A DNA stretch of 8,938 nt, taken from NCBI GenBank assembly GCA_025450155.1, contig JANWIB010000147.1, forward strand, positions 1 to 8,938, read 5' to 3'. Position 1 is the stretch's first letter, and each line of letters begins with the position of its first letter. The DNA is from Sphingobacteriaceae bacterium (GTDB lineage: Bacteria > Bacteroidota > Bacteroidia > Sphingobacteriales > Sphingobacteriaceae). The notes under the pieces are model-generated. The model made no database searches. It saw only the letters and a list, made by a program, of their open reading frames with translations, and was not told the origin of the DNA. This document shows, piece by piece, positions 4,616-8,938 of the stretch. A program made the position numbers and the translations under genes.

Positions 4616-6910
4616 ATGACTATCAAAAGTGTATTTATATTTTTTATAGCGCTATCATTTAGTGCATTGGCTTACTCCAAAGCCTTAGTTTTTTCAGGAC
4701 GGGTTATTGATGCCGCATCTAAAACTCCTTTGCCTGGAGCTGTAGTATCCATTCCGGATTTACGGATTTCTGAGATTACCAATCAAAATGGGGAGTTTGC
4801 TTTTAGGAATGTTCCGACCAAGGGGAAGTTTATTATCGAAATACGCTACATCGGTTATAAAACCATTACACAAACTATCGACTTAGGCATAACAACTTCA
4901 CTGGAGTTTGCGTTGGAACCCAGTGTAATTGAAGTACACGAAGTGGTGGTTACGGGTACAGCCCTAAGTTCTGATAACCGGAAGAACAGTACGAATGTGA
5001 ACTCGGTTAGTAAAAATGAGCTGATTAACCGGCCTTCTTCCAATTTGATTGATGCCTTGGTAAAAACTGCCGGGATAGCGCAGGTTACTACGGGAGCAGC
5101 TGTATCAAAACCAGTTATTCGTGGGTTAAGTTATAATCGTGTAGTCACATTAGTAGATGGGGCAAAACAGGAAGGGCAACAATGGGGCGATGAGCATGGC
5201 ATTGAAGTGGATCAGTATAATACTGGAAGGGTTGAAGTATTGCGGGGAGCGGCCAGTTTGTTATATGGATCGGATGCTCTAGGAGGTGTGATTAATATTC
5301 TTGATCCCTTACCACCGGGGCAGGGACAGATAAAGGGGGAATTACTGACTAATTATGCTACAAATAATGGGCAGACAGGCAATTCGCTAATGCTGGAAGG
5401 AAATCAGAACGGTTTTGTTTGGCGAGCTCGCGGTTCGTATAAAAATGCTTTTGCCTACAATACGCCCGAAGGGCGAATAGCCAATAGCGGTTATAATGAA
5501 ACCAATTTAAGTGGCCAGGTTGGGTTGAATAAAAGTTGGGGATACACCCATTTAACGGTTTCCAGTTTTAGGAATACTATTGGCCTGCCAGATTTTGAGC
5601 GTAATGCAGATGGACAGTTTGAAAACGAAGATGGAACTGTTTTTACTTCATCGCAATTAAAAAATAGAAGATTATTACTTCCTTTTCAGAATATACGTCA
5701 TTATAAAGTGGCCCTTAGCAGTAATTTTATTTTTGATAAAGGACATCTTCATTCTACTTTCGCTTACCAGGATAATCAACGTAGAGAATTGGAAGAAAGT
5801 CGCTCAGAGCCCTCTTTGTTCTTCGATTTAAAAACGTATAGCTACGATTTAAACTATTACTTTTCTGATAAAAATGGATGGGAGCCTGTCATTGGTTTTT
5901 CCGGTTCTTTTCAGGATAATGTGAATAAAGCGGATGAAAAACTTATCCCGGATTATAACGCTGCAGACTTCGGCGCTTTTGTTTACTTAAAAAAGAATTG
6001 GGCCAATACGACGCTAAATTTCGGAACACGGTTTGATTATCGCAGCATTTCTGCAAATCAAATGGAAGAAAGTGGGAACCCTAAGTTTTCTAATTTTACC
6101 AACGCTTTTTCTAATCTGAGTGGGGCCATTGGGTTTACACATGAGTTTACCGACCAATTTAGTATTAAAGCAAATGCCGGAACGGCCTTCCGGTCTCCTA
6201 ATATTGCCGAATTAAGCTCGGAAGGCATTCATGAGGGAACTTTTCGATATGAAATTGGTAATGTTACCCTAAAACCAGAAAGGAGCTATTATGGCGATAT
6301 TGCTTTGGAATACGACACCAATAAGCTGCATGTAGGCCTCAGTCTTTTTAATAATTATATTGATCATTACATCTATTATCGGCAGCTTAACGCGGAAACC
6401 ATTTTAGCCGAAGGTGAAAATCTTCCGGTTTTTAGGTACGTTCAAAATAATGCCAATTTATATGGAGTTGAAGCCAGTCTCACGTTTCATCCGGTAGAAC
6501 TCATTCATTTTGATAACAGTTTTTCGTATACGCATGGGCAAAACCGGGCAACCAATACAGCGCTTCCCTTTATCCCTGCTGCCAGATTGAGAAATGAGTT
6601 ACGTTTAGAGCCAAAATTTTCTTCGAAGCATGTCAATCATTCTTTTTTCTCTATTGAGCTGGACAATGTGTTCAGGCAAAATCGAATTGATATTTTTGAA
6701 ACGGCTAACTCGGCGTATACATTAGTAGCTATTGGCGCAGGAGTCGAATTCAAAATAAGCAGACAGCCTGTTCGAATAACTATTTCGGCAAATAATGTTT
6801 TTGATAAAGCCTATACGGATCATTTAAGCCGTTTAAAATATGAAGGAATATTAAACCAGGGGAGGAATATTTCTTTTGGACTTTATATGCCGTTTGCGAT
6901 TAAGAAATAG
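4616..6910 (+). CDS. TonB-dependent outer-membrane receptor, ZnuD/heavy-metal-like
   Basis: The product is 764 residues. A signal peptide (about 1-19, hydrophobic VFIFFIALSFSALA) is followed by a carboxypeptidase-regulatory-like beta-sandwich (about 25-100, FSGRVIDAASKTPLPGA...NGEFAFRNVP...YIGYKT), a TonB-box-like EVVVTGT (109-115), the plug (about 120-230) and a 22-strand-type barrel to the end. Plug motifs are IRGLSYNRV (168-176), DGAKQEGQQWGDEHG (181-195) and VEVLRGAASLLYGSDALGGVIN (206-227). In the barrel, FRSPNIAELSSEGIHEGTFRYEIGN and LKPERS resemble the AEELxSxGxH...FEIGNPxLKxE block of ZnuD-type zinc receptors. By family it takes up a scarce ligand with TonB/ExbB/ExbD energy. The His/Cys-rich upstream partner and these motifs suggest a metal or metal complex. 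There is no long His-rich loop, so zinc specificity is unproven. Its 3' end faces the DUF4403 gene. Confidence 0.93.
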   Translation: MTIKSVFIFFIALSFSALAYSKALVFSGRVIDAASKTPLPGAVVSIPDLRISEITNQNGEFAFRNVPTKGKFIIEIRYIGYKTITQTIDLGITTSLEFALEPSVIEVHEVVVTGTALSSDNRKNSTNVNSVSKNELINRPSSNLIDALVKTAGIAQVTTGAAVSKPVIRGLSYNRVVTLVDGAKQEGQQWGDEHGIEVDQYNTGRVEVLRGAASLLYGSDALGGVINILDPLPPGQGQIKGELLTNYATNNGQTGNSLMLEGNQNGFVWRARGSYKNAFAYNTPEGRIANSGYNETNLSGQVGLNKSWGYTHLTVSSFRNTIGLPDFERNADGQFENEDGTVFTSSQLKNRRLLLPFQNIRHYKVALSSNFIFDKGHLHSTFAYQDNQRRELEESRSEPSLFFDLKTYSYDLNYYFSDKNGWEPVIGFSGSFQDNVNKADEKLIPDYNAADFGAFVYLKKNWANTTLNFGTRFDYRSISANQMEESGNPKFSNFTNAFSNLSGAIGFTHEFTDQFSIKANAGTAFRSPNIAELSSEGIHEGTFRYEIGNVTLKPERSYYGDIALEYDTNKLHVGLSLFNNYIDHYIYYRQLNAETILAEGENLPVFRYVQNNANLYGVEASLTFHPVELIHFDNSFSYTHGQNRATNTALPFIPAARLRNELRLEPKFSSKHVNHSFFSIELDNVFRQNRIDIFETANSAYTLVAIGAGVEFKISRQPVRITISANNVFDKAYTDHLSRLKYEGILNQGRNISFGLYMPFAIKK

Positions 6911-6927
6911 CATAAAAACTCTCCTAT

Positions 6928-6948
6928 CGAACGGAGTGAGGAATGACA
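6928..6948. repeat. Solo half of the REP-like repeat
   Basis: Bases 6928-6944 are a 17-bp exact reverse complement of 1095-1111, the right-arm core of the element at 998-1120. Bases 6940-6948 also repeat the GGAATGACA found at 1111-1119, in direct orientation. Both copies therefore look like remnants of one palindromic unit with TGTCATTCC/GGAATGACA ends. This copy lies in the 46-bp gap between the convergent receptor and DUF4403 genes. GGAATG (6940-6945) can also pair with CATTCC (6963-6968), just inside the DUF4403 3' end, forming a weak hairpin without a T-tract. Confidence 0.6.
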
Positions 6949-6956
6949 ACTAATAA

Positions 6957-8357
6957 TTATTGCATTCCATCAATCGCTATGCTTATTTTTCCTTTGGCTA
7001 CAATCATAGCAATCATAGCACCCGGCGTTAAAAAGATTTTATTCGGGGCTAAATCTGTTAGTGCACCATTTATCTTAACTCCTTTTACCGGTTCATAATT
7101 GGTTAAATAAGTAGCCATTGATTTGGTACCTGCATTCAGCTGTTCGGCTATAGAGAAACGGCAGCTTTCGGCAATTTTCTTAACAATAGTTCCGTGAGCC
7201 AGCCAATCGGCTACTTTCAGCAATTTATTTTTAGAATCGAGCACAAAATCCAGCTGATCCAAATAGATTTCTTTTTTAACCGGATCATACATCGGCACGC
7301 CCGAAAGGTAAACTTCGCCATTAACCGAGCCGCTCAAACCCAGGTCTACTATTATTTTGCTATCCTTTCCCCATAAATCAACCTTATTTACAGTAACAGA
7401 TCGCGTTCCCGATTCAAATTTCTGTCCCCCAAAGTTTTTCTGTACCAGCGCCGCTGCGTTGGTATAAGTGGTAAACCCGGCAACATTGGCATTAAATTCT
7501 ACTGGCATCTTTTCCAATGCCTTTAGCTGTATTTTATTTTTATCAAATACCAATGTAGGTTTTCTTCCTACAGACGTTTCCAGGTAAGCTTTCATACCCA
7601 GATTGGCAGTAATTTTTTTATTTGCTACGACCGTCTTTGTTGAATAAAGCTCTATAGGCTGAATAGCGAACCAGGTTTGATATTCCTTATTTACTTCTAT
7701 CGGCTTGCTTACCTGCTCTAATGCAGTCATCACATAGGGGCGAATATCCAGCGATTGCGCAATAGCATCGTCCATGGTTTTGGCTATTTTGGTTTTAAAA
7801 TAGGATAAAGCCGGATTGATTAGATAGGTTACGGGAATGTTCTTTCCACCAACCGAAACAGACGGACTTTCTACCCATTCCACACCCAAAATTTGTGTAT
7901 TCGTATAGAGTTTCCAATTATTTAAATTGGCAAGAGTACTTAATTTAACTATCCCGTTCAGATTAACTTCGCGGGTGTCGTAGACAGAAAGACCAAATTT
8001 ATCAACGCCATACCGAACCTTAGCCCAAACTTTAAGCGGTAGTTCAATTTCCAGCTTTCCGTTCTTTTCCGAAACCTTAATGGGGGCTTGTTTCCAGGCT
8101 TTCAGCATCAGGTTATCGCCCTCAATTAAATTATCCTCATACAGCAATCCGTTAAGATATTTATTAGTCTGATTTTGAAGATCGATTACAGTCACCTCAA
8201 CCGGAAGATTGATATAGGAGATTTGCTTATCATAGATCACTGGCGCCTGATCATAATTAGGCTCCGGCCGCAGGGCCGCAATTTTGCTGCTGGTAGAGCA
8301 TGCCGATAAAAACAGAAATATTCCTGCAAATAATAAGTGGTTAAATTTATAGTTCAT
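6957..8357 (-). CDS. DUF4403 family lipoprotein
   Basis: The 466-residue product has a lipoprotein signal: MNYKFNH, a hydrophobic LLFAGIFLFL and the lipobox LSAC with C20. The residues after C20 (STSSKIAAL) lack the acidic patch that directs Bacteroidota lipoproteins to the cell surface, so a periplasm-facing location is more likely. The mature part is beta-rich and fits DUF4403 over its whole length: an N-terminal SYINLPVEVTVIDLQ strand pair (47-61), the KLEIELPLKVWAKVRYG segment (101-117), a central AIQPIELYSTKTVV (231-244), then LDQLDFVLDSKNKLLKVADWL (366-386) and a helical ESCRFSIAEQL (397-407). The function of DUF4403 is not established. My recollection is that it has been linked to TULIP-like lipid-binding folds, which would fit an envelope lipid role, but I cannot verify this. 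It is apparently monocistronic. Confidence 0.87.
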   Translation of the reverse strand: MNYKFNHLLFAGIFLFLSACSTSSKIAALRPEPNYDQAPVIYDKQISYINLPVEVTVIDLQNQTNKYLNGLLYEDNLIEGDNLMLKAWKQAPIKVSEKNGKLEIELPLKVWAKVRYGVDKFGLSVYDTREVNLNGIVKLSTLANLNNWKLYTNTQILGVEWVESPSVSVGGKNIPVTYLINPALSYFKTKIAKTMDDAIAQSLDIRPYVMTALEQVSKPIEVNKEYQTWFAIQPIELYSTKTVVANKKITANLGMKAYLETSVGRKPTLVFDKNKIQLKALEKMPVEFNANVAGFTTYTNAAALVQKNFGGQKFESGTRSVTVNKVDLWGKDSKIIVDLGLSGSVNGEVYLSGVPMYDPVKKEIYLDQLDFVLDSKNKLLKVADWLAHGTIVKKIAESCRFSIAEQLNAGTKSMATYLTNYEPVKGVKINGALTDLAPNKIFLTPGAMIAMIVAKGKISIAIDGMQ

Positions 8358-8380
8358 TCTTTTTAATGCTATTCAGGGTA

Positions 8381-8411
8381 CGAAGATAGGGGAGAATTCG
8401 CTCATCTACAA
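8381..8411 (-). promoter_or_regulatory. Putative promoter of the DUF4403 gene
   Basis: Read on the minus strand, TTG (8411-8409), a 20-nt spacer and TATCTTCG (8388-8381) match the Bacteroidota -33 TTG / -7 TAnnTT(T/C)G arrangement. Transcription would start near 8374, giving a leader of about 17 nt before the ATG at 8357. This is the best-formed promoter in the window. Confidence 0.5.
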
Positions 8412-8455
8412 TGCAATAATTGATACGATTAACAGACAAGAATCTAATTTATTAT

Positions 8456-8463
8456 TAGCTTCG
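8456..8463 (+). promoter_or_regulatory. Putative -7 box of the DUF3088 gene
   Basis: TAGCTTCG matches TAnnTTCG. The predicted transcription start is near 8470, leaving about 29 nt of leader before the ATG at 8499. No TTG lies at the expected -33 distance, so confidence is limited. With the minus-strand promoter at 8381-8411 it makes a compact divergent control region. Confidence 0.35.
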
Positions 8464-8498
8464 GTCCCTGAACTAAAAATTGGATATGTTTTAAACTT

Positions 8499-8855
8499 AT
8501 GGCCAGATTATTCTTACTTAAACCAAATTTTATAGACAGTAAAATTGACACTCTTGGGCTGCACTATTATTGCCCGTACAGTGCATTCATTGAAGGAATA
8601 TTGAGCTATTATCCTAAGCTGAGGCAACATATCGATATTACGTATGTTGATTTTCCCAGGCCAAGGCGGGTTATTATTGATTTGGTTGGTGAAGAAAATC
8701 AAGGCTGCCCGATTTTGATCATTACGAAAGAAGAAAATGAAACAATTGACACCAGTTATTTTAAAACATATGGTGATTTACGTTTTATTAATGATACCTC
8801 ATTAATAACCAGATTTCTGGCAGAAAAATATAAAATAGGATTACCGCATCCCTGA
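8499..8855 (+). CDS. DUF3088 family thioredoxin-like protein
   Basis: The 118-residue cytosolic protein has the clear pattern of DUF3088: the opening LFLLKPNFID (4-13), HYYCPYSAFIEGILSYYP (22-39), the YVDFPRPRRVIIDLVGEENQGCPILII block (49-75), and a C-terminal SLITRFLAEKYKIGLPHP. The fold reads as thioredoxin-like: a C25-P-Y-S28 (CxxS) motif begins the first helix, and C70-P71 precedes the next strand where thioredoxins have a cis-Pro. A CxxS site suggests monothiol, glutaredoxin-like or glutathione-binding chemistry instead of dithiol reduction, but no DUF3088 activity is known to me. Length is normal for the family. The only sensible start is the ATG at 8499. The next gene begins 11 bp after the stop, so the two may form an operon. 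Confidence 0.86.
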   Translation: MARLFLLKPNFIDSKIDTLGLHYYCPYSAFIEGILSYYPKLRQHIDITYVDFPRPRRVIIDLVGEENQGCPILIITKEENETIDTSYFKTYGDLRFINDTSLITRFLAEKYKIGLPHP

Positions 8856-8866
8856 TTTTAGAAATA

Positions 8867-8938
8867 ATGATGAAGAAAATTTTAGCACTTTTTGTATTGC
8901 TGCATGTAGTTGTTTTTGGGTTTAGCCAGGATAAAACC
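8867..8938 (+). CDS. Start of an exported protein (3' truncated)
   Basis: An open frame of 24 codons runs off the right edge. It begins MMKKILALF, continues with a hydrophobic VLLHVVVFGF and ends in SQDKT. This is a typical Sec signal peptide with probable cleavage around GFS/Q and no lipobox Cys. Either the ATG at 8867 or the adjacent one at 8870 could be used. It lies 11 bp after the DUF3088 stop on the same strand. The mature protein, and thus its function, is outside the window. Confidence 0.65.
   Translation, partial: MMKKILALFVLLHVVVFGFSQDKT

Noticed and set aside
4855..5043. 62-aa minus-strand reading frame in the TonB receptor
   Set aside because: It lies wholly within the coding region of a conserved receptor, antisense, with no independent signal.
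7194..7376. 60-aa plus-strand reading frame in the DUF4403 gene
   Set aside because: It is an antisense shadow of a full-length conserved gene.
8514..8702. 62-aa minus-strand reading frame in the DUF3088 gene
   Set aside because: It is an antisense shadow. The plus-strand frame matches DUF3088 throughout.
1..8938. Defence system, CRISPR, prophage or toxin-antitoxin module
   Set aside because: There are no regularly spaced repeats, and no nuclease-effector, integrase or paired small toxin/antitoxin genes. The only nuclease is a standard exonuclease III repair enzyme.

Overview
The window looks like chromosome from a Bacteroidota species, most likely in the Sphingobacteriia/Chitinophagia range. 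The support is AT-rich DNA, a type IX secretion (T9SS) C-terminal sorting domain, a TonB-dependent receptor with an N-terminal carboxypeptidase-regulatory-like domain, a DUF4403 lipoprotein, and TAnnTTTG/TAnnTTCG -7 boxes instead of sigma70 -10 boxes. The species cannot be named from the sequence alone. No tRNA, rRNA, CRISPR array, transposase or phage gene is visible.

Layout. (1) 1-962, plus strand: the 3' end of a secreted T9SS cargo protein with Ig-like repeats. (2) About 998-1120: an intergenic REP/MITE-like inverted repeat. (3) 1138-1707, plus: 5-formyltetrahydrofolate cyclo-ligase. Its stop codon interlocks in a shared TTAA with the stop of exonuclease III on the other strand. (4) 4057 down to 1704, minus: four genes in order of transcription, namely a GNAT/SSAT-like acetyltransferase, a conserved 112-aa unknown, an exported cyclophilin-type prolyl isomerase and exonuclease III. 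(5) 4058-4205: a divergent promoter region. (6) 4206-6910, plus: a small His/Cys-rich membrane or exported protein followed by a ZnuD-like TonB-dependent receptor. (7) 6911-6956: a short convergent gap carrying a solo half of the REP-like repeat. (8) 8357 down to 6957, minus: a DUF4403 lipoprotein. (9) 8358-8498: a second divergent promoter region. (10) 8499-8855, plus: a DUF3088 thioredoxin-like protein, then the first 24 codons of another exported protein that runs off the window. No stretch longer than 300 bases lacks a gene.

How the genes work together. Most are ordinary housekeeping or envelope genes. The only evident functional module is 4206-6910. It pairs a small protein with nine potential Cys/His metal ligands with an outer-membrane receptor whose plug and barrel motifs resemble zinc/heavy-metal TonB receptors. 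Its promoter carries a GTTACAA/TTGTAAC inverted repeat overlapping the -7 box, which could be a repressor operator. This is the best candidate for a little-described system, a metal acquisition or sensing pair. The metal and the regulator cannot be decided from the sequence alone.
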